From positions 39,400 to 103,399 of the forward strand of contig CAZWHY010000005.1 in the NCBI GenBank assembly GCA_964633725.1: a DNA stretch of 64,000 nucleotides, in the 5' to 3' direction. This stretch comes from Berkiella_A sp964633725. Its GTDB lineage: Bacteria > Pseudomonadota > Gammaproteobacteria > Berkiellales > Berkiellaceae. Of this stretch, positions 46,332 to 56,363 are shown piece by piece; within the stretch, counting starts at the first letter, position 1; each line of letters begins with the position of its first letter. A program made the translations under genes and the position numbers. A model generated the notes under the pieces. That model was not told the DNA's origin. It searched no databases and saw only the letters and a program-made list of their open reading frames with translations.

Positions 46332-49300
46332 ATGGTATTTGTAGTGAACAGTTCGACGCTATCAAACAATAATTTAATATTACCTAAAAAAAATGGCGAT
46401 AGACTCAATTGGGGACAAGCGATAGGTGCAGGTCTCGCGCTCAGCATTGCGCAAAGTGCCGAGCAAACAGACGGCCCTATTTTGTTAGTGACACCCAGTT
46501 CACAAATTGCGAATACATTACATCGAGAAATTAGAAATTTCTTGGATAATAATATCGCTTGTTTTTTATTTCCTGACTGGGAAATATTGCCATACGATCA
46601 TTTCTCCCCACATCAAGATATTATTTCCCAAAGACTCAAAACGCTGCACCAATTGCCTTATTTTAAACAAGGCATTGTGATCGTCCCCATAACCACTTTA
46701 GCACACCGCTGCGTCCCCACAGATTTCATACAGGCCAATAGCTTTATAATCAAAGTCGGTGATTTATTTGACGTGGAGCCAAAACGAAAAGAGTGGGTCA
46801 AATATGGCTACCGAAAAGTCTCCCAGGTCATGGGACATGGTGAATTTGCCATTCGAGGCAGTGTCATTGATATATTCCCCATGGGGCAAGATCACCCTAT
46901 TCGTATTGATTTATTTGATAATGAAATCGACAGCATTAAACAATTTGATGTGGAAACACAGCGCTCAAATAAAAACCATGATCAACTCACCTGCTTGCCG
47001 GCAAGAGAATATCCATTTCAAGAAGAAAATATTGCGCAATTTAGATCGCTTTGGCGCCAAAAGTTTGATGGCGACCCAAGACAATGTTCGATTTACGAAG
47101 ATATTTCCAAAGGCCAAAGTGTCGGTGGCATTGAATATTATTTTCCATTATTTTTTGAACAAATGCATACGTTGTTTGATTATCTGCCCGATAATACCTC
47201 CGTCATACGTTTAGAAAAAACCATAGAAGGCTTTCATCATTTTGAGACCGATGTAGCACATCGTTATGAACAATATAGACATGATACGCAACGCCCTTTG
47301 CTACCGCCTACCCAATTATTTTTGCAAGAAAATGAATTGTTTGGCCTGATTAAGCAATACAAGCAAATCACTATCCAAGAAGCGTCTTATCCTGCAACCA
47401 AAGGCCAAAATGTTAATTTAGCCTATAGCGCATTACCCAATATTGCATTGGATACCTCACAGACCCCTTTAACAAAATTACAAGATTTTGCCAATACGAC
47501 GCCACATACTATTTTGTTTTGTGCCGAATCCCCTGGCCGCCAAGAAGCGCTATTCAATTTACTCAAAAAAATTGATATCGAGCCAAAACAATATAATAAC
47601 TGGCAAGATTTTTATACTGACGCCACAAAGCCTAAATTTGCTATTGCTATTTTATCTATAGACACCAGTGTGATAAATCAAGGTGAAAATTTTGTTTTAA
47701 TCGCTGAAGCAGATATCTACGGCCAACAGGTCATGCAAAGACGCCTCCGCAAAGACACGCCTCAATCAGTAGATTTTGCGGTCAAAAATTTAGCTGAGCT
47801 ACATATTGGCCACCCAGTTGTACACTTGGAACACGGCGTTGGACGCTATCTAGGGCTGGTGAGTCTAGACGCTGGAGATATACCAACAGAATACCTGGCT
47901 TTAGAGTATGCGAATAACGATAAGTTATATGTGCCGGTATCTGCCTTAGATTTAATCAGTCAATACAGTGGCATCCAGGCAGAGCATGCCCCTCTCCATA
48001 AACTAGGTAACGAGCAATGGGCCAAGGCCAAAACCAAAGCCCAGAAAAAAGCCATCGATGTCGCGGCTGAACTTTTAGAAATCCATGCAGTCAGGCAATC
48101 TAAAACCGGATTTGCTTTTGCGGCACTCGATGATGATTATATGGCCTTTGCCAATTCTTTTGGTTTTGAAACCACCCCTGACCAGCAAAAAGCCATAGAT
48201 AATGTACTAGAAGACATGCAATCCGACAAACCCATGGATAGACTGATTTGTGGCGATGTGGGCTTTGGTAAAACTGAGGTTGCCCTAAGAGCTGCATTTT
48301 TGGCCGTGAATAATCATAAACAAATTTGCTTCTTAGTACCCACAACCCTATTGGCACAACAACATTTTGAGACGTTTTCTGATCGCTTTGCCAACTGGCC
48401 GGTCAAAATAGAAGTATTATCTAGATTTCGCTCAAAAAAAGAACAAACGCAAGTCCTCAAAGAATTAAAATCAGGCCATGTCGATATCGTCATCGGTACG
48501 CACAAGCTAATACAAGATGATATTGTCTTTAAAGATTTAGGCTTATTGGTCATTGATGAAGAGCATCGTTTTGGTGTCAGACAAAAAGAAAAGATCAAAA
48601 AACTACGCGCTGAAATCGATATTTTAACATTAACCGCCACCCCTATTCCTAGAACACTCAATATGGCACTCTCAACCATAAGAGATTTATCGATTATCGC
48701 CACGCCGCCCGCCAAAAGGCTTAGCGTCAAAACATTTATTCAAGAAAAAAATGACACCTTAGTACAAGAGGCCATCACCCGAGAACTGATGCGTGGCGGA
48801 CAAACTTATTATCTACATAATGAGGTTGCGACGATTGAGAATACCGCTCGCCATTTAGAACAATTATGCCCTGATGCAAAAATTATTGTGGCACATGGCC
48901 AAATGCCCGAGCGCCAATTAGAAAAAGTAATGGCTGACTTTTATCACCAGCGCTATCATGTGCTAGTTTGTACCACGATTATTGAGACTGGTATTGATAT
49001 ACCCAGTGCCAATACGATTATTATTGATAGAGCAGATAAATTTGGCCTCGCACAACTGCATCAGCTCAGAGGCCGAGTGGGACGCTCACATCACCAGGCT
49101 TATGCTTATTGCTTAACCCGCACTAAAAATAGCTTAACCCCAGATGCCCAAAAACGCCTTAATGCTTTTGAATCATTAAATAAATTAGGCTCTGGTTTTA
49201 ATCTGGCCACACATGATTTAGAAATACGGGGTGCAGGTGAGCTATTAGGTGATGAACAAAGTGGCAACATCAATGAAATTGGTTATAGCTTATATATGGA

Positions 49301-49805
49301 GCTACTAGAAAAAGCAGTACAATCCTACAAAGAAGGCAAAACCTTATCCGCCGATAAGCCTATTTTAAATGCCATTGATATTGATTTGAATATCGCCACA
49401 CTGATTCCGATGGACTACATCCCTGATGTACATTCCAGATTGGTTTTATATAAGCGCATTGCCTCTTGTAAGACAATGAATGCCTTAGATGATATACAAA
49501 TTGAAATGATAGACAGATTTGGCTTGCTCCCACTTGAGACACAAAGCTTGTTTAAAATCACCAGCTTAAAAATCAAAGCTAAGCCGCTCAACGTACTGAA
49601 AATTAAAGCCAGCTCAAAAAGTGGACAAATTGATTTTGAAGCAGAGCCTAATATTAATCCTGAAACGATTATTAAATTTATGCGAGAGCGGCCTAAGAAT
49701 TTCAAGCTGGTTGGCTCTCAATCATTTAAATTCATGTTTGATATGACAGATATAGCAGAACGCTTTAAGATAGTAGAAAGCTTATTACATGATTTGGCCA
49801 GTTGA
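46332..49805 (+). CDS. mfd: Transcription-repair coupling factor
   Basis: Removes stalled RNA polymerase and recruits UvrA. The 1157 residues have the UvrB-like N-terminal domains, the RNA-polymerase interaction domain near residues 490-560 (LEHGVGRYLGL), and the translocase with Walker A GDVGFGKTEVALRAA, DEEHRFG, TATPIPRTLNMA, and GRVGRSHHQAYAY, followed by the C-terminal regulatory domain. Full length. Confidence 0.96.
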   Translation: MVFVVNSSTLSNNNLILPKKNGDRLNWGQAIGAGLALSIAQSAEQTDGPILLVTPSSQIANTLHREIRNFLDNNIACFLFPDWEILPYDHFSPHQDIISQRLKTLHQLPYFKQGIVIVPITTLAHRCVPTDFIQANSFIIKVGDLFDVEPKRKEWVKYGYRKVSQVMGHGEFAIRGSVIDIFPMGQDHPIRIDLFDNEIDSIKQFDVETQRSNKNHDQLTCLPAREYPFQEENIAQFRSLWRQKFDGDPRQCSIYEDISKGQSVGGIEYYFPLFFEQMHTLFDYLPDNTSVIRLEKTIEGFHHFETDVAHRYEQYRHDTQRPLLPPTQLFLQENELFGLIKQYKQITIQEASYPATKGQNVNLAYSALPNIALDTSQTPLTKLQDFANTTPHTILFCAESPGRQEALFNLLKKIDIEPKQYNNWQDFYTDATKPKFAIAILSIDTSVINQGENFVLIAEADIYGQQVMQRRLRKDTPQSVDFAVKNLAELHIGHPVVHLEHGVGRYLGLVSLDAGDIPTEYLALEYANNDKLYVPVSALDLISQYSGIQAEHAPLHKLGNEQWAKAKTKAQKKAIDVAAELLEIHAVRQSKTGFAFAALDDDYMAFANSFGFETTPDQQKAIDNVLEDMQSDKPMDRLICGDVGFGKTEVALRAAFLAVNNHKQICFLVPTTLLAQQHFETFSDRFANWPVKIEVLSRFRSKKEQTQVLKELKSGHVDIVIGTHKLIQDDIVFKDLGLLVIDEEHRFGVRQKEKIKKLRAEIDILTLTATPIPRTLNMALSTIRDLSIIATPPAKRLSVKTFIQEKNDTLVQEAITRELMRGGQTYYLHNEVATIENTARHLEQLCPDAKIIVAHGQMPERQLEKVMADFYHQRYHVLVCTTIIETGIDIPSANTIIIDRADKFGLAQLHQLRGRVGRSHHQAYAYCLTRTKNSLTPDAQKRLNAFESLNKLGSGFNLATHDLEIRGAGELLGDEQSGNINEIGYSLYMELLEKAVQSYKEGKTLSADKPILNAIDIDLNIATLIPMDYIPDVHSRLVLYKRIASCKTMNALDDIQIEMIDRFGLLPLETQSLFKITSLKIKAKPLNVLKIKASSKSGQIDFEAEPNINPETIIKFMRERPKNFKLVGSQSFKFMFDMTDIAERFKIVESLLHDLAS

Positions 49806-49850
49806 CGAAGTTACTCTTGAAATACTTAAAAATAACAGGGTTATGACATT

Positions 49851-50720
49851 ATGAAAAATTTATCATCTTTCAAACAATTAGGCAGCTGTTTACTACTCGC
49901 CAGTCTTTACCTATCCCCCGTTAGTGCCAAATCCGACAATAAAAAATCCATACCAATGTATCAAGTTGAAATGATTGTTTTTGAGCATCTAGATAAAAGT
50001 GGCTTACAAGAAGCATGGCCTTTAGAACCGGGCAAGCCTAATATGGATAACGCACAATCTCCAGTGGAAGCCAATGCACAAAATACTGAACAAGAAGAAG
50101 AACCTGGACTAGATACCCAAGCGCTTAACGCAAGTGACTTTGAGCCCAGTTCAGAACTTGAGCCACCAAAGAAAATAACAGCGCCAGAATTTTTGCTGGT
50201 TCCATCAACAGAATTACAACTTGAAGATGCAAAAGCGCGCCTCAAGGCCAAAGGCAGCTATAAAATAATTGCACACAAAGCTTGGCGCCAACCTATCCAT
50301 CATAAAAAAGAAGCCCAGCCTATGCGTTTTAGTGCCGGCAAATCTTATGGCCAACAAAATACCAGCTATTCATCTGATAATTATCAGATGGATGAATATG
50401 GATACAAAGATAATGGCGAAGATGATAATCAATCTATATTTGAAATAGATGGTACAGTTAAGCTCACACGCAGCCAATATCTACATGTGAGCACCGACTT
50501 AATCTTTACCAAACCCATGCGCGTTTTAACCCCCGCAGCTGGCTCACAGTCTGTCGTTAAACTGAGCAATGTCAGAAATAGAAACAATTGGGAAAGAGAA
50601 TCAAATGCACGCTTGCAGCCGTTTAGATTAAAACAACTGGTTCGTATTAGAAAAAGTGAAGTGCAATATATTGATCACCCTATGTACGGCGTTTTAATTA
50701 CGGTGATGTCGGTTGATTAA
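49851..50720 (+). CDS. csiV: CsiV-like periplasmic protein
   Basis: The 289 residues start with a signal peptide (about 1-26, ending VSA). They contain YQVEMIVFEH near the mature start, IAHKAWRQP in the middle, GTVKLTRSQYLHV and a final region MYGVLITV, matching the CsiV (cell-shape integrity) family known downstream of mfd in Pseudomonas and Vibrio. An acidic low-complexity segment separates the halves. Gap to mfd is 45 bases, same strand. Confidence 0.8.
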   Translation: MKNLSSFKQLGSCLLLASLYLSPVSAKSDNKKSIPMYQVEMIVFEHLDKSGLQEAWPLEPGKPNMDNAQSPVEANAQNTEQEEEPGLDTQALNASDFEPSSELEPPKKITAPEFLLVPSTELQLEDAKARLKAKGSYKIIAHKAWRQPIHHKKEAQPMRFSAGKSYGQQNTSYSSDNYQMDEYGYKDNGEDDNQSIFEIDGTVKLTRSQYLHVSTDLIFTKPMRVLTPAAGSQSVVKLSNVRNRNNWERESNARLQPFRLKQLVRIRKSEVQYIDHPMYGVLITVMSVD

Positions 50721-50728
50721 TATATTTA

Positions 50729-50941
50729 ACCTCACCCGGCGTTCCACGGTTCACCTCATATTTGACCTCACCCGGCGTTCCACGCCACCCTCTCCTGAAA
50801 TCAGGAGAGGGATAAGATTCATTTCATTCATCGAGTATTGTCCGCACTAATTATTCGCAGGATGTTTCTGTCTGATGAGCAGAGCGAATCCTACCCCTCT
50901 CCTGATTTCAGGAGAGGGTGGCGTGGAACGCCGGGTGAGGT
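50729..50941. repeat. REP-like palindromic element with perfect 47-bp inverted arms
   Basis: Arms 50765-50811 and 50895-50941 are exact inverted copies with an 83-base centre. Each arm itself holds a palindrome (CCTCTCCTGAAATCAGGAGA) and a second small hairpin (GGCGT TCC ACGCC). A further partial direct copy (ACCTCACCCGGCGTTCCACG) lies at 50729-50748. The element fills the space between the convergent csiV and LRR genes and could form a large cruciform or act as a bidirectional terminator. Confidence 0.85.
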
Positions 50942-50964
50942 TAACTTCGAGCCAGAGGCTAGCT

Positions 50965-50988
50965 AGGAATGGGCATGTAATAACTTAC
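50965..50988 (+). repeat. Dispersed 24-bp repeat next to the LRR gene
   Basis: Exact copy of the 24-base core (AGGAATGGGCATG...), ending 2 bases before the stop codon of the LRR gene. Preceded by CTA, consistent with the TNA flank seen elsewhere. No partner end was found nearby. Confidence 0.85.
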
Positions 50989-50990
50989 GC

Positions 50991-51902
50991 TTATTTTTCA
51001 GAATCCTTTATCAAATTTCCACTTAAATTAATATATTCTAGTACGGGCAAATTTTGTATGCTTTTTGATAATTTTTGTAACTTATTATCATGTACATCTA
51101 ATACTTTTAGATCTTTTAAATTTTTAAATGATTCTGGCAATTTTTTGATATGGTTATGATCTGCTACAATCTCTCTGAGCCCCGTTAAATTGCCAATTTC
51201 TTCAGGCAAAGCATCTAAATCATCATGATCTACAGACAATTTTTTTAGGTTTTTAAGATTACCAATGCTACGTGGTAAAGTTTTTAGCTCACTATTATAA
51301 CTAACATCTAATTCTTTTAAATGGGATAATGCGTCAATATCTTCTGGCAGGCAATTAATACGGTTATGTCTAATTTTCAGTATTTCTAAACTTTCTAAAT
51401 TTTTAATGGCTTCTGGTAAGTGATCAATCAAGCAACCGCTAATATCCAACTCTTTTAAATCCACTAATAGACCAATATCAGATGTAATATGAATGATTTT
51501 ACAATGCCGCCCATCAAAAACCAATTTTTTGAGTATTTTCAGTTTATTAATATGCAGCTTAAATAGCATACTGGGTATTCTAGTCAGAAATTTTAGCACC
51601 AAGTCATGATCTTCTACCAAATTCAAATAGCTCATAGCAATTCTGGTGTTGAAACGCTCAATAACAATATCAAGTTGAACAATATTCTCTAATATCGTCA
51701 AATCAGCGTTCGCGCTCTTTTCTAGCATTTCAAAGGATGTATTTAACGCTAAAGCATTTGGCAGGTTTTCAGAGAATATTTTATCTTTGTTTTGGCTGAA
51801 AAACTGATATTCATCTAACAGCACGGCTCTCACTGTATTAAAGTCAGAATTTTCTATTTTATCTTTATCCGCCCCATCAGAGCTGGTTGTAATTTCAGTC
51901 AT
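50991..51902 (-). CDS. Leucine-rich repeat protein
   Basis: The 303 residues have a helical N-terminal region of about 130 residues without recognised domain, then seven or so LRR units of 23 residues with the consensus LK-x-L-x-x-L-x-[VI]-x-x-N-x-[LI]-x-x-LP-E-x-[IF]-x-N-L. The sequence type is close to the ROCO or Shoc2-like LRR class found in eukaryotic proteins and in effectors of Legionella and Coxiella. No signal peptide or membrane segment. It may bind a host protein; this is inference from the fold. The 24-base dispersed repeat abuts its stop codon. Confidence 0.82.
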   Translation of the reverse strand: MTEITTSSDGADKDKIENSDFNTVRAVLLDEYQFFSQNKDKIFSENLPNALALNTSFEMLEKSANADLTILENIVQLDIVIERFNTRIAMSYLNLVEDHDLVLKFLTRIPSMLFKLHINKLKILKKLVFDGRHCKIIHITSDIGLLVDLKELDISGCLIDHLPEAIKNLESLEILKIRHNRINCLPEDIDALSHLKELDVSYNSELKTLPRSIGNLKNLKKLSVDHDDLDALPEEIGNLTGLREIVADHNHIKKLPESFKNLKDLKVLDVHDNKLQKLSKSIQNLPVLEYINLSGNLIKDSEK

Positions 51903-51994
51903 TCGATATTCTCGTGTCAGTCAATATCCTAGAATTTTATCGCAAGATCTTATTCACCAACATTAGACTATAGTCGTAAAAAGCGTGTGGTTCA

Positions 51995-54900
51995 TCAAAT
52001 CTCAAAAATCGTTAACTCCGGGTTAAATAAATCTATAATATCGGCACCCAAGAACCCAAAAACATTGCTTAAACCATCCTCTAAACCATTCGCTAGCTCA
52101 CTCACACCATTATTTTGTTCTGGCTCTGGCTTTGTCTCTGATAACCCCGACAAATCAATCTCTGTATCCTCTGAGTCAATCACATCCCCGAGATCTATTT
52201 CAGAATCTATTTCCACACCAATCCCAGCATCAATATCTAAGTCTGTGACAGTGACCGAGGCAACCGAGCTACTACTCCCATCGCCATCTGATACTGTAAA
52301 ATCTACAGTGCGATCTAATATACTGGGATTCACAATATTTGTATTCTCATAGGTTATGGCATTTAATAATGCACTCACACTTGTCGTATCAGCGTCACTA
52401 TCTAAATTAATAATTAATAAAATATTGGTTGACCCTACATCTTTCACACCAATAGTCGTAGCGCCATAACTGACATTGGTTCCATCAAAACCAATTTGTC
52501 CAGCACCTGCGCCTTGATTTTCAACACTGATCACATCTTCTAACAAAACAGCATTATTGGTGATTTCAACACGAAGTGTACCGGTATCAAAATCAGAAGA
52601 ATCTACATCACTCACACTGGCCGCCGCACCTTGATTTAAAGTTTGTGCACCACCGCCATCGATATGTATAAACACATCACCATCCAAATCAGCAATAACA
52701 GGCGCATCGTTTGTCCCATCAATGGTAATCGTTAAAGTGCCAGTAACAGATTTTGGATCCGTTCCATGATTATCGTTTAATGTATAATTTAAAACATCTT
52801 GCACACTACTACCCGTATTCAAAGCGTTCACGGTGGCATTATTGTCATCGATGGCATAGCTATAACTGCCATCTGCATTTAACGTTAAAGTACCATAGGT
52901 ACCCACAATCACCGCTGCCGTGACATCTAAGTTACCTAAGGCTGTGTCGACATCTGTGTCATTGGTTAAAACATTGCCGGTCATGGCTACAGAGGCGACA
53001 GTCTCGTTGCCCTCATTTCCGCTATTCACATCCGCTACGGCAACAGGCGCATCATTTGTCCCATCAATGGTAATCGTCAAAGTGCTATTAGAGGTCTTGG
53101 GGTTTGTTGCATTATTGTCAGACATGGTATAGTTAAATACATCCACCACGCTGCCCCCAACATTGAGTGCATTGACCGTAGCATTGTTATCATCAATCGT
53201 GTAACTATAACTACCATCCGCATTTAAAGTTAGTGTCCCATACGTACCCACAGTTAATTGTGCCATGGTGGTAAAGTCGATTTGAGGACTGTCTACATCC
53301 GTATCATTGGTTAAAACATTGCCGGTTATGGCGACAGAAGCAACCGTTTCATTACCCTCATTGCCGCTGTCTGTATCCACTACCGCAATGGGTGCATCAT
53401 TAATGCCGGTTATTGTAATGGTCACGGTTGCCGTATCCGTTAACCCTTCTGCATCAGACAAAGTATAAACAAAGCTATCGGTTGTAATCTGTCCCTCAGC
53501 TAAACTTTCAAACAGGCTATTCGGGTTATAAACAATTTGTCCATTCGCCAAAAAAGTAACCTGTCCAACCGTACCCGTTGTATCAATACTGCTGATCCGA
53601 AGTTTATCGCCCGTATCCGGATCCGTATCATTTATTAATACACCAGGCGTATTATAAGTTGTCGAATTATCTTCATCCGTCGCCATAGCATCGTCATTTG
53701 CCGTCGGGGCTTGATTTAAATCTATTGTAATCGTTAAATTTGCCGTTGCCGTATCGCCATCGGTATCGGTAATTTGATAGCTAATAATATCATTGGCTGA
53801 GCCATTGCCATCTGGTACAGCCGTTGCATTCACTAAAGTATAAGTATAGGCACCTGTCGTTGTATCGACAGCTATTTGACCATATGTTGTGTTTGCAACA
53901 ACCGTTCCATTTGCAACAGCATCTTGATCACCCGCCCCACCATCTGTTATGCCATTCACCAACGTCACTTGGCCGCCATCACCACCCAATGTATCAACAC
54001 CCGAACCATCATCATCTGTTAATAGATTACCCACCGTGGTTTCTGTTCCGATACCATTTACAAATAATGCGGTTTCATCCACATTATTTGTATTATCGTT
54101 TGCAACCGGTACATCATCTATCACATGTATATCAATATCATTCGTTGCACTATCAAAGTTTCCATCTACTAATGTATAAGTAAATTTATCAACAAAAACT
54201 TGTTCGCCAGTCCCACCATCAACATACACATCCACACCTGGCCCTGCTATATGACTAACAGGATTATTCATTTCATAGACAATATCACCTTTTACAAAAC
54301 CACCCACGGTTCCTAAATATAATGTTAACGTATTGCCTTCAGGGGTAGTGAGCACCACTCTATCGCCCAGTGTGACTTTAATAGAACCCGCGCGTGTAAA
54401 ATTAATGGTTAAAGAATCGCTACTGTCCGTTCCAAAACGCGCACCTTCTTGAAAGATGTTAGTTTGAATCGTAACATTGGGATTGCTGCGCAATAATATT
54501 TCATCTGAATCGCCAATCAAAATATAAGGTGTGGTTGGAAAATCATTAAAATCAGCAGGGATAATAGGGATAAAATTAGGATCGATGTCAATTAGCTCCA
54601 GCTCGCCTCCTAAATCTCTACTGACTGAAATAATGGTACCTTGATCCACCGCAAAACTTTGTTTCATCACCGTACTTAATTGCGTCTCAACTGATTCGAC
54701 TGAGCCCAGATTAGACAGTACCACCAAAGTTTTTAACTCGCTCCCCCTATGTTGCACAGGCATATTGAATAACTCTTCTATTTCTAAATCAAAGAATTTC
54801 TCAATCGTATTTTTGGGGTTTTCAGCTAAAATATCCGCAACTGCTTTTTCTAAAGCAACACTGTCTAAATTGGCCAGTTGAACAATTGTCTCTTCAAATG

Positions 54901-55030
54901 ATTGGATGATATTGTCATAATAAAGCATCCCTGTTTCCATCTGGATGTCTAGGCCATCCAAAGACATTTTTATCGGTTGTAAAGCATTACCGGCTTGCCA
55001 TTTTAATTTTTTCTTATTGGAATCAGACAT
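51995..55030 (-). CDS. VCBS-repeat surface protein
   Basis: The 1011 residues have an N-terminal module (about 18-120) homologous to that of the adhesin at 24448: both contain SFEET, a following LE, FFDLE or FLDLE, ELF, and SEL or AEL at matching spacing. After a unique segment come about five VCBS/cadherin-like repeats with NDAP, GNVLTNDTDVD, GTYGTLTLNADGSYSY and GTLTITIDGTND, then a final domain with DLDGDVFI and an acidic C-terminal tail. No signal peptide; type I secretion is plausible. The RTX nonapeptides usual for such exports are not visible. Confidence 0.85.
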   Translation of the reverse strand: MSDSNKKKLKWQAGNALQPIKMSLDGLDIQMETGMLYYDNIIQSFEETIVQLANLDSVALEKAVADILAENPKNTIEKFFDLEIEELFNMPVQHRGSELKTLVVLSNLGSVESVETQLSTVMKQSFAVDQGTIISVSRDLGGELELIDIDPNFIPIIPADFNDFPTTPYILIGDSDEILLRSNPNVTIQTNIFQEGARFGTDSSDSLTINFTRAGSIKVTLGDRVVLTTPEGNTLTLYLGTVGGFVKGDIVYEMNNPVSHIAGPGVDVYVDGGTGEQVFVDKFTYTLVDGNFDSATNDIDIHVIDDVPVANDNTNNVDETALFVNGIGTETTVGNLLTDDDGSGVDTLGGDGGQVTLVNGITDGGAGDQDAVANGTVVANTTYGQIAVDTTTGAYTYTLVNATAVPDGNGSANDIISYQITDTDGDTATANLTITIDLNQAPTANDDAMATDEDNSTTYNTPGVLINDTDPDTGDKLRISSIDTTGTVGQVTFLANGQIVYNPNSLFESLAEGQITTDSFVYTLSDAEGLTDTATVTITITGINDAPIAVVDTDSGNEGNETVASVAITGNVLTNDTDVDSPQIDFTTMAQLTVGTYGTLTLNADGSYSYTIDDNNATVNALNVGGSVVDVFNYTMSDNNATNPKTSNSTLTITIDGTNDAPVAVADVNSGNEGNETVASVAMTGNVLTNDTDVDTALGNLDVTAAVIVGTYGTLTLNADGSYSYAIDDNNATVNALNTGSSVQDVLNYTLNDNHGTDPKSVTGTLTITIDGTNDAPVIADLDGDVFIHIDGGGAQTLNQGAAASVSDVDSSDFDTGTLRVEITNNAVLLEDVISVENQGAGAGQIGFDGTNVSYGATTIGVKDVGSTNILLIINLDSDADTTSVSALLNAITYENTNIVNPSILDRTVDFTVSDGDGSSSSVASVTVTDLDIDAGIGVEIDSEIDLGDVIDSEDTEIDLSGLSETKPEPEQNNGVSELANGLEDGLSNVFGFLGADIIDLFNPELTIFEI

Positions 55031-55163
55031 CTATTACCAAAATCCTTTTCTACAGCGGTCAAATCTTTAAGTTTAGTTTTAAAGCTAAATTTAAATTTCT
55101 TATAATACGCTTAGAATATCATGATTAGAATTTTAGCCCAATGGCACAACTAAAGTTTGAGTA

Positions 55164-56363
55164 CTAACAGGTTTTGCTGCCAATTTTATTTCCTTTAGCA
55201 AATCGAACACTTTTGACACTTTGCTCCCTATCAAAAATATCTACTTCGCTCATCGCTGTGCGCAAATGTAACATTGCGTTTGATTCATCACCTGGTTTGG
55301 CCAAATCTAGCGGTTCTTGAATAATAGAAGATCCAAAATTACCGTTTAAAAAAGTAATAAATTTATAGTCTTGAATAACAGGCTCTAATTTAGATTTCAC
55401 AAACATACATTCTTGTTTTTTGGTATAACAAGTATCTAGATAAGATTCTACAGCAGAAACTTTTTTATAGAGTTGTTCTAATTGAATTTTATTTTCATTG
55501 ATAAGATTTTGTATGCCTTTTATTAGCCCTTTCTTTAGCCTCTTGTCTTGTGGTTTTTTCTCTGTACTCTCTAAACTTTTTATGTTTAAAATTGTTTTTT
55601 CAATCTTAATATCTAATTCTACCTTTTGTCCTTTAAATATTTTAATAATTTTATTAACGCCTTCTATTTGAAGGCGAATTTCACTATATCTTTCTAACCT
55701 GCTCTCTAATAAAGTTTGAGCATATTTTTCTATAAATGGCATATCATATTCTTTAGATTCAATAGCCATACAAATCACATGCTTTACTAAATCCATTTTT
55801 GTAGCTGCCGCAAACATATTTAAGCCTGACAAGTCAACCAGCCCCAACATATCATCTATGTTAGGCCCTATCACAATAGCGCAATTTTCCATGGTCATTT
55901 TATTGATATCAGAAGCACCAGAAAACATAGCACCCAAATGGATATAGCCATATAACATTTCAGCTAAATTTTCTTGTTTTATGTCTCCACTGGCAACCAT
56001 ACTTGAAATAAACATATTCAATGCCTTCGCTGTTTCGACTATGGATTGGTTATCGTCACTACTTAAGGTACAGCTTACACTCTGAAATACAGCAATATTA
56101 TCAGTTGCCACTTCTGCTATTCTGTTTTTCAATTCAGGTAGGATTCTTTTGATAACATCCAGAACCGTATGCACATTAAATTTTGTCATTCTAGGAATTT
56201 GTCCAGAAGATAAAATTTTATCTGTATCCACTTTTGCTCCGCCTACCCTAAATAGACCCACAATATTTTTGAGGCTCGCATCACATTCAAACTGAGAATA
56301 TATGTTTTGGCATAACCCCAGAAGTGTTTCAATTGGTAAATTTTTCACGCCAGATATGGCCAT
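55164..56363 (-). CDS. RhoGAP-domain protein 1
   Basis: The 399 residues begin with a eukaryotic-type RhoGAP domain (about 10-205): the arginine finger Arg39 in VGLFRVGG, the conserved Lys72 in VLDVIKRIL, and Asn160 in the block NKMTMENCAIVIGPN. In eukaryotic proteins these residues stimulate GTP hydrolysis by Rho, Rac or Cdc42. After the domain comes a long charged helical region (about 210-330) likely to form coiled coil, and a basic tail (RFAKGNKIGSKTC). No signal peptide. It lies divergent from a second RhoGAP gene. Bacterial Rho-GAP toxins such as YopE and ExoS have a different fold, so this looks like a protein acquired from a eukaryote. Target specificity is unknown. Confidence 0.85.
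   Translation of the reverse strand: MAISGVKNLPIETLLGLCQNIYSQFECDASLKNIVGLFRVGGAKVDTDKILSSGQIPRMTKFNVHTVLDVIKRILPELKNRIAEVATDNIAVFQSVSCTLSSDDNQSIVETAKALNMFISSMVASGDIKQENLAEMLYGYIHLGAMFSGASDINKMTMENCAIVIGPNIDDMLGLVDLSGLNMFAAATKMDLVKHVICMAIESKEYDMPFIEKYAQTLLESRLERYSEIRLQIEGVNKIIKIFKGQKVELDIKIEKTILNIKSLESTEKKPQDKRLKKGLIKGIQNLINENKIQLEQLYKKVSAVESYLDTCYTKKQECMFVKSKLEPVIQDYKFITFLNGNFGSSIIQEPLDLAKPGDESNAMLHLRTAMSEVDIFDREQSVKSVRFAKGNKIGSKTC

Noticed and set aside
51995..55030. RTX toxin
   Set aside because: No glycine-rich nonapeptide runs of the GGxGxDxUx type were found; the repeats are VCBS-like.
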